From Mimachlamys varia (taxonomy: Eukaryota > Mollusca > Bivalvia > Pectinida > Pectinidae): a stretch of 64,000 nt of DNA. The DNA lies in assembly GCA_947623455.1 (NCBI GenBank), contig OX392536.1, forward strand, positions 13,635,282 to 13,699,281, in the 5' to 3' direction. A program made the position numbers and the translations under genes. A model generated the notes under the pieces. The model searched no databases, was not told the DNA's origin, and saw nothing but the letters and a program-made list of their open reading frames with translations. Shown piece after piece: positions 28,501-40,515 of this stretch; within the stretch, counting starts at the first letter, position 1, and each line of letters begins with the position of its first letter.

Positions 28501-31500
28501 TAACCCTGTATATGGTATAATTGTGTTGTATACTAAGTAACCTTGTATATGGTATAATTGTGTGTTGTATACTAAGTAACCTTGTATATGGTATAATTGT
28601 GGTGTATACTAAGTAACCCTGTATATGGTATAATTGTGTTGTATACTAAGTAACCTTGTATATGGTATAATTGTGTGTTGTATACTAAGTAACCCTGTAT
28701 ATGGTATAATTGTGTGTTGTATACTAAGTAACCCTGTATATGGTATAATTGTGTGTAGTATACTAAGTAACCCTGTATATGGTATAATTGTGTGTTGTAT
28801 ACTAAGTTACCTTGTATATAGTATAATTGTGTGTTGTATACTAAGTAACCTGGTAAATGGTATAATTGTGTGTAGTATACGAATTAACCCTGTATATGGT
28901 ATAATTGTGTGTTGTATACTAAGTAACCCTGTATATTGTATAATTGTGTGTTGTATACTAAGTTACCCTGTATATAGTATAATTGTGTGTTGTATACTAA
29001 GGGGTACTATATACTAAGTAACCCTGTATATTGTATAATTGTGTGTAATTTACGAATTAACCCTAAATATGGTATAATTGTGTGTTGTATACTAAGTAAC
29101 CCTTTATATGGTATAATTGTGTGTTGTATACTAAGTAACCATGTATATTGTATAATTGTGTGTTGTATACTAAGTAACCATGTATATTGTATAATTGTGT
29201 GTTGTATACTAAGTTACCCTGTATATAGTATAATTGTGTGTTGTATACTAAGTAACCTGGTAAATGGTATAATTGTGTGTAGTATACGAATTAACCCTGT
29301 ATATGGTATAATTGTGTGTTGTATACTAAGTAACCATGTATATTGTATAATTGTGTGTTGTATACTAAGTTACCCTGTATATAGTATAATTGTGTGTTGT
29401 ATACTAAGTAACCTGGTATATGGTATAATTGTGTGTAGTATACGAATTAACCCTGTATATTGTATTATTGTGTGTAATATACTAAGTAACCCTGTATATG
29501 GTATAATTGTGTGTTGTATACTAAGTTACCCGGTATATGGTATAATTGTGTGTTGTATACTAAGTAACCCTGTATATGGTATAATTGTGTGTTGTATACT
29601 AAGTAACCCTGTATATGGTATAATTGTGTGTAATATACTAAGTAACCATGTATATGGTATAATTGTGTGTTGTATACTAAGTTACCCTGTATATGGTATA
29701 ATTGTGTGTTGTATACTAAGTAACCCTGTATATGGTATAATTGTGTGTTGTATACTAAGTTACCCTGTATATGGTATAATTGTGTGTTGTATACTAAGTA
29801 ACCCTGTATATGGTATAATTGTGTGTTGTATACTAAGTAACCCTGTATATGGTATAATTGTGTGTTGTATACTAAGTAACCCTGTATATGGTATAATTGT
29901 GTGTTGTATACTTAGTAACCCTGTATATTGTATAATTGTGTGTTCTATACTAAGTAACCCTGTATATGGTATAATTGTGTGTTGTATACTAAGTGACCCT
30001 GTATATGGTATAATTGTGTGTTGTATACTAAGTACCCCTGTATATGGTATAATTGTGGTGTAAACTAAGTAACCCTGTTTATGGTATAATTGTGTGTTGT
30101 ATACTAAGTAACCCTGTATATGGTATAATTGTATGTTGTATACTAAGTAACCCTGTATATGGTATAATTGTGTGTTGTATACTAAGTAACCCTGTATATG
30201 GTATAATTGTGTGTTGTATACTAAGTTACCCTGTATATGGTATAATTGTGTGTTGTATACTACATATATGTAAGTAACCCTGTATATGGTATAATTGTGT
30301 ATTGTATACTAAGTAACCCTGTATATGGTATAATTGTGTGTTGTATACTAAGTAACCCTGTATATGGTATAATTGTGTGTTGTATACTAAGTAACCCGGT
30401 ATATGGTATAATTGTGTGTTGTATACTAAGTAACCCTGTATATGGTATAATTGTGTATTGTATACTAAGTAACCCTGTATATGGTATAATTGTGTGTTGT
30501 ATACTAAGTAACCCTGTATATGGTATAATTGTGTGTTGTATACTAAGTAACCCTGTATATGGTATAATTGTGTGTTGTATACTAAGTTACCCGGTATATG
30601 GTATAATTGTGTGTTGTATACTAAGTAACCCTGTATATGGTATAATTGTGTGTTGTATACTAAGTAACCCTGTATATGGTATAATTGTGTGTTGTATACT
30701 AAGTAACCCTGTATATGGTATAATTGTGTGTTGTATACTAAGTAACCCTGTATATGGTATAATTGTGTGTTGTATACTAAGTAACCCTGTATATGGTATA
30801 ATTGTGTGTTGTATACTAAGTAACGTTGTATATTGTATTATTGTGTGTTGTATACTAAGTAACCATGTATATTGTATAATTGTGTGTTGTATACTAAGTA
30901 ACCCTGTATATGGTATAATTGTGTGTTGTATACTAAGTAACCCTGTATATGGTATAATTGTGTGTTGTATACTAAGTAACCCTGTATATGGTATAATTGT
31001 GTGTTGTATACTAAGTAACCCTGTATATGGTATAATTGTGTGTAGTATACTAAGTAACCCTGTATATGGTATAATTGTGTGTAGTATACATGTACTAAGT
31101 AACCCTGTATATGGTATAATTGTGGTGTATACTAAGTAACCCTGTATATGGTATAATTGTGTGTTGTATACTAAGTAACCATGTATCTGGTATAATTGTG
31201 TGTTGTATACTAAGTAACCTTGTATATGGTATAATTGTGGTGTATACTAAGTAACCCTGTATATGGTATAATTGTGTTGTATACTAAGTAACCTTGTATA
31301 TGGTATAATTGTGTGTTGTATACTAAGTAACCTTGTATATGGTATAATTGTGGTGTATACTAAGTAACCCTGTATATGGTATAATTGTGTTGTATACTAA
31401 GTAACCTTGTATATGGTATAATTGTGTGTTGTATACTAAGTAACCCTGTATATGGTATAATTGTGTGTTGTATACTAAGTAACCCTGTTTATGGTATAAT

Positions 31501-32731
31501 TGTGTGTTGTATACTAAGTAACCCTGTATATGGTATAATTGTGTGTAGTATACTAAGTAACCCTGTATATGGTATAATTGTGTGTTGTATACTAAGTAAC
31601 CCTGTATATGGTATAATTGTGTGTTGTATACTAAGTAACCCGGTATATGGTATAATTGTGTGTTGTATACTTAGTAACCCTGTATATGGTATAATTGTGT
31701 GTTGTATACTAAGTTACCCTGTATATGGTATAATTGTGGTGTATACTAAGTTACCCTGTATATAGTATAATTGTGTGTTGTATACTAAGTAACCCTGTAT
31801 AAGGTATAATTGTGTTTAGTATACTAAGTAACCCTGTATATGGTATAATTGTGTGTTGTATACTAAGTAACCCTGTATATGGTATAATTGTGTGTTGTAT
31901 ACTAAGTAACCCTGTATATGGTATAATTGTGTGTTGTATACTAAGTAACCCTGTATATGGTATAATTGTGTGTTGTATACTAAGTAACCCTGTATATGGT
32001 ATAATTGTGTGTTGTATACTAAGTAACCCTGTATATGGTATAATTGTGTGTAGTATACTAAGTAACCCTGTATATGGTATAATTGTGTGTTGTATACTAA
32101 GTAACCCGGTATACGGTATAATTGTGTGTTGTATACTAAGTAACCCTGTATATGGTATAATTGTATGTTGTATACTAAGTAACCCTGTATATGGCATAAT
32201 TGTGTGTAGTATACTAAGTAACCCTGTATATGGTATAATTGGGTGTTTTATACTAAGTAACCCTGTATATGGTATAATTGTGTGTTGTATACTAAGTAAC
32301 CCTGTATATGGTATAATTGTGGTGTATACTAAGTAACCTTGTATATGGTATAATTGTGTGTAGTATACTAAGTAACCCGGTATATGGTATAATTGTGTGT
32401 TGTATACTAAGTAACCCTGTATATGGTATAATTATGTGTAGTATACTAAGTAACCCTGTATATAGTATAATTATGTGTTGTATACTAAGTAACCCTGTAT
32501 ATGGTATAATTGTATGTTGTATACTAAGTAACCCTGTATATGGCATAATTGTGTGTAGTATACTAAGTAACCCTGTATATGGTATAATTGGGTGTTTTAT
32601 ACTAAGTAACCCTGTATATGGTATAATTGTGTGTTGTATACTAAGTAACCCGGTATATGGTATAATTGTGTTTAGTATACTAAGTTACCCTGGATATAGT
32701 ATAATTGTGTGTAGTATACTAAGTAACCCTG
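18075..32731. repeat. Sat-B 7.7-kb tandem segmental duplication
   Basis: The segment at about 18075-25722 is followed directly by a second copy at about 25839-32731. Marker units keep order and spacing: the offset is 7764 at 18231, 7688 from 20209 to about 22560, and 7031 from about 24050 to 25700. The offset changes imply two lost units near 26700 (76 bp) and a 657-bp deletion in copy 2 between about 30,800 and 31,000. Markers include GTATAGTAAGTAACC (20215 and 27903), GTATACATGTACTAAG (20646, 24053, 28334, 31084) and TACTACATATATGTAAG (22570 and 30258). Confidence 0.88.
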
Positions 32732-34361
32732 TATATGGTATAATTGTGTGTTGTATACTAAGTAACCCTGTATATGGTATAATTGTGTGTAGTATACTAA
32801 GTAACCCTGTATATAGTATAATTATGTGTTGTATACTAAGTAACCCTGTATATGGTATAATTGTGTGTAGTATACTAAGTAACCTTGTATATGGTATAAT
32901 TGTGTGTTGTATACTAAGTTACCCGGTATATGGTATAATTGTGTGTTGTATACTAAGTAACGTTGTATATTGTATTATTGTGTGTTGTATACTAAGTAAC
33001 CATGTATATTGTATAATTGTGTGTTGTATACTAAGTAACCCAGTATACGGTATAATTGTGTGTTGTATACTAAGTAACCCGGTATCTGGTATAATTGTGG
33101 TGTATACTAAGTAACCTTGTATATGGTATAATTGTGTGTTGTATACTAAGTAACCCTGTATATGGTATAATTGTGTGTAGTATACTAAGTAACCCTGTAT
33201 ATGGTATAATTGTGTGTTGTATACTAAGTAACCCTGTATATGGTATAATTGTGTTGTATACTAAGTAACCTTGTATATGGTATAATTGTGGTGTATACTA
33301 AGTAACCTTGTATATGGTATAATTGTGTGTTGTATACTAAGTAACCCTGTATATGGTATAATTGTGTTGTATACTAAGTAACCCTGTATATGGTATAATT
33401 GTGTGTTGTATACTAAGTAACCCTGTATATGGTATAATTGTGTGTAGTATACTAAGTAACCCGGTATCTGGTATAATTGTGGTGTATACTAAGTTACCCT
33501 GTATATAGTATAATTGTGTGTTGTATACTAAGTAACCTTGTATATGGTATAATTGTGTGTTGTATACTAAGTAACCTTGTATATGGTATAATTGTGTGTT
33601 GTATACTAAGTAACCTTGTATATGGTATAATTGTGTGTAGTATACTAAGTAACCCGGTATCTGGTATAATTGTGGTGTATACTAAGTAACCCTGTATATG
33701 GTACAATTGTGTGTTGTATACTAAGTAACCCTGTATATGGTATAATTGTGTGTTGTATACTAAGTAACCCTGTATATGGTATAATTGTGGTGTATACTAA
33801 GTTACCCTGTATATAGTATAATTGTGTGTTGTATACTAAGTAACCCTGTATATGGTATAATTGTGGTGTATACTAAGTTACCCTGTATATAGTATAATTG
33901 TGTGTTGTATACTAAGTAACCCTGTATATGGTATAATTGTGTGTTGTATACTTAGTAACCCTGTATATGGTATAATTGTGGTGTATACTAAGTAACCCTG
34001 TATATGGTATAATTGTGTGTTGTATACTAAGTAACCCTGTATATGGTATAATTGTGGTGTATACTAAGTAACCCTGTATATGGTACAATTGTGTGTTGTA
34101 TACTAAGTAACCCTGTATATGGTATAATTGTGTGTTGTATACTAAGTAACCCTGTATATGGTATAATTGTGTGTTGTATACTAAGTAACCCTGTATATGG
34201 TATAATTGTGTGTTGTATACTAAGTAACCCTGTATATGGTATAATTGTGTGTTGTATACTAAGTAACCCTGTATATGGTATAATTGTGTGTTGTATACTA
34301 AGTAACCCTGTATATGGTATAATTGTGTGTAGTATACTAAGTAACCCTGTATATGGTATAC

Positions 34362-35888
34362 TACCTCCGTTTACTATGTTTTTGCTCTGAGACAAAAGTA
34401 ATGAGTATATCTTCTAAGTTTCAACTCATTTAAGTGATACAGTGTAAATGAAAGTTTGACAGCAAAACATTAAGGCATTTTAACTTTCTTAGGGATGTTG
34501 TATGTGATAAAATCAAAGTCAAAGTCGTCAAACTATTGAATATCCTCAATGTTTTGCATGAAAATCTTCCTGACCTTTTTTCATGGGATATAAACAATAC
34601 GATGATGGGAGTATTCTCTGACACGATCCAACCAGTTAGAACGGATCGTTCCGTTAATTGTAAACTTGACTGTTAAAAGGAGACTAATTTCATACAGAAA
34701 ACAACATATGCGTGCTAGGTTCTACTCTCATACCTAATGAACTCTGGCGGTAAGCACTTCCGGTTATCGGAAATTAAATGAAATTTCGACAAGAATCTAG
34801 GTCCTACAGAGGTATGACAGCAGCCTAGTGACAGAGTAAAACACTTAACGTTCATTTATTTGTCATTTAAATTGAAAAATGTAGTTTCTGAATGGTTTGT
34901 AGATAAAGGTTATATTATACGTGAAGGTATCGACCTCAGTGCGTGGACGACCGTAGGGAGCGTTGTATTGTCTTAGGACTGTATTGACAAGTAGGGACAA
35001 CGCTGATCTTAAGTAGATAATACTCCAGCCTGCGATACGTCCTCACGGAGACACAATTTGTTGTCTTAATTGGAGAGCTGTTGTCCAATATAGCTAAGGT
35101 CGAAGATCTATCAGCCCCGTGTGCTAAACGACTTTTAATTTCCACGATCAGATAGTGTCTTATGGCGATAGTTGGTCTAAGTCAGCTTATCGATTAAGTA
35201 GAAACACTGAAGCATTAATCGATTGTTCGCGTCAAATGATAGCCGGGATTATGCCGTTAGGGGCCCGGTATACCGTCACCAGCACTCGTTTGCAACAATC
35301 AAAAGCCATCCCGGGTCATTAGGGAAACCCCAGCCTAGCGACAGGTAGCCAACGAAGCAATGTCGGCTGTTTTGTTTTTGACAGACCGAGATGGTTTGTC
35401 TCAGGATTTGTCAGTTTGATTGCAGTAGCATATTAAACCAAATACATTCCCTGTTAGTGCTGGTTTTAATACTTTAAACATCCCATTAAACATTGGATGC
35501 GTTGATCTTTGCATACGTTTCACGAATTTCAACTTCTGCAAAAATAACTTGGTATTTAATACATATCCCGCCGTACTGTGTTGCCTCTGTCACACGTTCT
35601 ACCGCTGACAAATTCTCCTTACCGACAGAGGGCCGACTGATCATCTGTCGCCAAGTGGTGTTCGCTACCTACGACGTAACGTATCGGTTTAAGTCTCGTG
35701 TAATGATACAGCCAGGTTTGGCGCATCCCGATAAGTAGTTGTTTTATATACATTGATTGCCAATCAATGGGATGATCAGCTTGGTAACGAGGCCCATACG
35801 TTTATTAAACAGACAAAACTGACTACCCTGATTGACAAAATCATTGAGGATCTCTTCGTCTTCTTCCTAAACAGGATGGTGAGTGACA
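34362..35888. other. 1.5-kb non-tandem island between Sat-B and Sat-C
   Basis: This is single-copy-looking DNA with no recognisable gene. The open frames here (for example + 35493-35738, 81 codons, and - 34936-35145, 69 codons) have no motif I recognise and no supporting context. Two small perfect dyads are visible: AACGGA-TCGT-TCCGTT at 34640-34655 and CATTGATTG-C-CAATCAATG at 35751-35769. The island could be decayed mobile-element sequence or a pre-satellite host sequence. Confidence 0.6.
35751..35769. repeat. 19-bp perfect dyad
   Basis: CATTGATTG and CAATCAATG flank a single C, forming a perfect inverted repeat with 9-bp arms. It lies about 120 bp left of the first Sat-C monomer. No function is implied by the sequence alone. 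Confidence 0.6.
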
Positions 35889-36068
35889 GGTCACTCTTCC
35901 AACACTAACCAAGCTATTGGGTTTAGAGGTGACTCGTCCAACACTAACCAAGCTATTGAGTTGAGAGGTGACTCGTCCAACACTAACCAAGCTATTCAGT
36001 TGAGAGGTGACTCGTCCAACACTAACCAAGCTATTCAGTTGAGAGGTGACTCGTCCAACACTAACCAA
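35889..36068. repeat. Sat-C, left fragment (about 4.6 units of 39 bp)
   Basis: The first unit is degenerate (GGTCACTCTTCC in place of GGTGACTCGTCC) and is followed by four clean 39-bp units. The fragment ends mid-unit after ACTAACCAA, where the inverted-repeat element begins. This is the left end of the large Sat-C array, separated from the main block by that element. Confidence 0.92.
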
Positions 36069-36600
36069 TCGTCGGATACCCACGGTTGATCTCGCTTCGC
36101 TAACTCACTCATCACCCGTGGGCAAACTCGCCGGGAAATCCTCGTAAAATATGGTAATTCGTATATTAGAACGGACCAATAAGAAAATCCGATATGTAAT
36201 TCGGAACTCTCAAGTTTGAAGACCCGTTTCGTGGTACACCATACACAACAATGGCTGCGCCCATGAGAAAGCGTGTAAACGGCGAGTAGAAGACGTGTTG
36301 ACAACGACGGCGGCGCTAATTAAGTCTTGTGAATTTTGTTCAAAAATCATACGAGACATGTCTTACAGGTCGTTGACTTCAAAAACAAGTCAAAAGCAAT
36401 ACAGTGCTACTAATCTAAGTTATGCTTCCGTATAGATTATATAACGCTAATTCTGATTGGTTTAAAATCCCATCGCGAAACTGCACTGGAACCAATCAAA
36501 TGCTCCGAACATATTAATTACCTACGAGGATTTCCCGGCGAGTTTGCCCACGGGTGATGAGTGAGTTAGCTAAGCGAGATCAACCGTGGGTATCCTACGA
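36069..36600. mobile_element. 532-bp non-autonomous DNA transposon-like element (MITE) inside Sat-C
   Basis: Terminal inverted repeats of 78 bp (36069-36146 and 36523-36600) match at 76 of 78 positions; each arm begins TCGT(C/A)GGATACCCACGG. The interior (36147-36522) has no transposase. It does contain a short open stretch starting ATGGCTGCGCCCATGAG at 36250 that soon stops, and an inverted CCAAT-type pair (GATTGGTTT near 36455 and ACCAATCAAA near 36491). Sat-C monomers lie on both sides, so the element most likely inserted into the satellite. The outermost TCGT could be part of the arm or of the target, and I cannot define a clear target-site duplication because the flank is itself repetitive. 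The superfamily is not assignable by eye. Confidence 0.85.
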
Positions 36601-37362
36601 TGACACTAACCAAGCTATTGAGTTAAGGTGACACGTCTAACACTAACCAAGCTATTGAGCTTAGGTGACTCGTCCAACACTAACCAAGCTATTGCGTTGA
36701 GAGGTGACTCGTCCAACACTAACCAAGCTATTGAGTTGAGAGGTGACTCGTCAAACACTAACCAAGCTATTGAGTTTAGAGGTGACTCGTCCAACACTAA
36801 CCAAGTTATTGAGTTTAGAGGTGACTCGTCCAACACTAACCAAGTTATTGGGTTAAGGTGACTCGTCCAACACTTACCAAGCTATTGCGTTGAGAGGTGA
36901 CTCGTCCAACACTAACCAAGATATTGAGTTTAGAGGTGACTCGTCTAACACTTACCAAGCTATTGGGTTAAGGTGACTCGTCTAACACTAACCAAGCTAT
37001 TGAGTTGAGAGGTGACTCGTCAAACAATAACACAGCTATTGAGTTAAGGTGACTCGTCCAACACTAACCAAGCTATTGAGTTTAAAGGTGACTCGTCCAA
37101 CACTAACCAAGCTATTGGGTTAAGGTGACTCGTCCAACATTAACTAAGCTATTGAGTTGAGAGGTGACTCGTCCATTACTAACCAAGTTATTAAGTTGAG
37201 AGGTGACTCGTCCAACACTAACCAAGCCATTGATCTTAGGTGACTCGTCCAACACTAACTAAGCTATTGAGCTTAGGTGACTCGTTCAACACTTACCAAG
37301 CTATTGAGTTGAGAGGTGACTCGTCCAACACTAACCAAGCCATTGAGTTGAGAGGTGACTCG

Positions 37363-40300
37363 TCAAACACTAACCAAGCTATTGAGTTGAGAGGTGACTT
37401 GTCTAACACTAACCAAGCTATTGAGATTAGAGGTGACTCGTCCAACATTAACCAAGATATTGAGTTGAGAGGTGACTCGTCCAACACTAGCCAAGCTATT
37501 GGGTTTAAGTGACTCGTCCAACACTAACCAAGCTATTGAGCTTAGAGGTGACTCGTCCAACACTAACCAAGCTATACGGTTTAGAGGTGACTCGTCCAAC
37601 ACTAAATGAGCTATTGAGGTTAGATGTGACTCGTCCAACATTAACTAAGCTATTGAGTTAAGGTGACTCGTCTAACACTAACGAAGCTATTGGGTTAAGG
37701 TGACTCGTCCAACACTAACCAAGCTATTGAGTTGAGAGGTGACTCGTCCATCACTAACCAAGCTATTAAGTTTAGGTGACTCGTCCAACACTAACCAAGC
37801 TATTGGGTTTAGAAGTGACTCGTCCAACACTAGCCAAGCTATTGGGTTTAGAGGTGACTCGTCCAACACTAACCAAGCTATTGAGTTGACAGGTGACTCG
37901 TCCAACACTTACCAAGCTATTGAGTTGAGAGGTGATTCGTTCAACACTAACCATGCTATTGAGTTTAGAGGTGACTCGTTCATCACTTACCAAGCTATTG
38001 GGTTTAGAGGTGATTCGTTTAACACTAACCAAGCTATTGAGTTAAGAGGTGACTCGTCTAACACTAACCAAGCTATTGAGTTTAGAGGTGACTCGTCTAA
38101 CTATAACCAAGCTATTGAGCTTAGAGGTGACTCGTCCAACACTAACCAAGCTATTTGGTTTAGAGGTGACTTGTCCAACACTAAATAAGCTATTGAGTTG
38201 AGAGGTGACTCGTCTAACACTAACCAAGCTATTGGGTTAATGTGCCTCGTCTAACACTAACCAAGCTATTGGGTTAAGGTGCCTCGTCTAACACTAACGA
38301 AGCTATTGGGTTGAGAGATGCCTCGTTCAACACTAACGAAGCTATTGGGTTAAGGTGCCTCGTCTAACACTAACCAAGCTATTGGGTTAAGGTGACTCGT
38401 CTAACACTAACCAAGCTATTGGGTTAAGGTGACTCGTCTAACACTAACGAAGCTATTGGGTTAAGGTGACTCGTCCAAAATTAAAGCAAGCTATTGGGTT
38501 GAGGTGACTCGTCTTACACTAACGAAGCTATTGGGTTGAGAGGTGACTCGTCCAACACTAACGAAGCAATTGGATTAAGGTGACTCGTCCAACACTAACC
38601 AAGCTATTGAGTTGAGAGGTGACTGGTCCAACACTAACCAAGCTATTGAGTTAAGTGGTGACTCGTCCAACACTAACCAAGCTATTGGGTCAAGAGGTGA
38701 CTCGTCCAACACTAACTAAGCTATTGAGTTGAGAGGTGACTCGTCCAACACTAACCAAGCTATTGGGTTTAAGTGACTCGTCCAACACTAACCAAGCTAT
38801 ACGGTTTAGAGGTGACTCGTCCAACACTAAATAAGCTATTGAGTTTAGATGTGACTCGTCCAACATTAACTAAGCTATTGAGTTTAGGTGACTCGTCCAA
38901 CACTAACCAAGCTATTGGGTTTAGGTGACTCGTCCAACACTAACCAAGCTATTGAGTTGAGAGTTGGCTCGTCCATCACTAACCAAGCTATTGCGTTGAG
39001 AGGTGACTCGTCCAACAATAACCAAGCTATTGGGTTTAGAAGTGACTCGTCCATCACTAACCAAGCTATTAAGTTTAAGTGACTCGTCCAACACTAACCA
39101 AGCTATTGGGTTTAGGTGACTCGTCCAACACTAACCAAGCAATTGCGTTGAGAGGTGACTCGTCCAACAATAACCAAGCTATTGAGTTGAGAGGTGACTC
39201 GTCCAACACTAACCAAGCTATTGAGTTTAGAGGTGACTCGTCCAACACTAACCAAGTTATTGAGTTTAGAGGTGACTCGTCCAACACTAACCAAGTTATT
39301 GGGTTAAGGTGACTCGTCCAACACTTACCAAGCTATTGCGTTGAGAGGTGACTCGTCCAACACTAACCAAGCTATTGAGTTTAGAGGTGACTCGTCTAAC
39401 ACTAACCAAGCTATTGGGTTAAGGTGACTCGTCTAACACTAACCAAGCTATTGAGATTAGAGGTGACTCGTCAAACAATAACCAAGCTATTGAGTTAAGG
39501 TGACTCGTCCAACACTAACCAAGCTATTGAGTTTAAAGGTGACTCGTCCAACACTAACCAAGCTATTGAGTTGAAAGGTGACTCGTCAAACACTAACCAA
39601 GCCATTGAGTTGAGAGGTGACTCGTCAAACACTGACCAAGCTATTGAGTTGAGAGGTGACTTGTCTAACACTAACCAAGCTATTGAGATTAGAGGTGACT
39701 CGTCCAACATTAACCAAGATATTGAGTTGAGAGGTGACTCGTCCAACACTAACCAAGCTATTGGGTTTAAGTGACTCGTCCAACACTAACCAAGCTATTG
39801 AGTTTAGAGGTGACTCGTCCAACACTAACCAAGCTATACGGTTTAGAGGTGACTCGTCCAACACTAAATGAGCTATTGAGGTTAGATGTGACTCGTCCAA
39901 CATTAACTAAGCTATTGAGTTAAGGTGACTCGTCTAAAACTAACGAAGCTATTGTGTTAAGGTGACTCGTCCAACACTAACTAAGCTATTGAGCTTAGGT
40001 GACTCGTCCAACACTTACCAAGCTATTGCGTTTAGAGGTGACTCGTCCAACACTTACTAAGCTATTGAGTTTAGAGGTGACTCGTCTAACACTAACCAAG
40101 CTATTGGGTTAAGGTGACTCGTCTAACACTAACCAAGCTATTGAGTTGAGAGGTGACTCGTCAAACAATAACCAAGCTATTGAGTTAAGGTGACTCGTCC
40201 AACACTAACCAAGCTATTGAGTTTAAAGGTGACTTGTCCAACACTAACCAAGCTATTGAGTTGAGAGGTGACTCGTCAAACACTAACCAAGCCATTGAGT

Positions 40301-40515
40301 TGAGAGGTGACTCGTCAAACACTAACCAAGCTATTGAGTTGAGAGGTGACTTGTCTAACACTAACCAAGCTATTGAGATTAGAGGTGACTCGTCCAACAT
40401 TAACCAAGATATTGAGTTGAGAGGTGACTCGTCCATCACTAACCAAGCTATTGGGTTTAGGTGACTCGTCCAACACTAACCAAGCTATTGAGTTGAGAGT
40501 TGGCTCGTCCATCAC
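37363..40515. repeat. Sat-C repeated block set (offsets 2262 and 690 bp)
   Basis: A monomer series containing ATTGAGATTAGAGG, ACATTAACCAAGATATTG and a GACTTGTCTAAC unit occurs at about 37384-37500, 39646-39765 and 40336-40450. The offsets are 2262 and 690 bp. This shows repeated block duplication within the left third of Sat-C. Confidence 0.8.

Larger units (their letters stand above)
14314..34361. repeat. Sat-B: 39-bp tandem satellite array (about 510 copies)
   Basis: The dominant 39-bp unit reads, in short blocks, GTATACTAAG, TAACCCTGTA, TATGGTATAA and TTGTGTGTT. A second subfamily, GTATACGAATTAACCCTG, is concentrated at 14314-17440 and scattered elsewhere. Since 39 is 13 codons, the unit reads in one + frame as a 13-residue repeat (CCILSNPVYGIIV) and on the - strand as PYTGLLSIQHTII. 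Both can stay open for long distances, up to 876 codons at 25286-27916. Units shortened by 2 bp (TTGTGGTGTATAC or TTGTGTTGTATAC in place of TTGTGTGTTGTATAC) break the frame repeatedly, which argues against coding. Copies are most homogeneous in the interior. Confidence 0.97.

Noticed and set aside
35493..35738. + strand 81-codon gene in the single-copy island
   Set aside because: No motif, no supporting start context and no neighbour evidence. Length is within chance for such DNA.
36035..36304. - strand 89-codon gene
   Set aside because: It starts inside the inverted-repeat element and runs out into Sat-C. No domain is recognised.
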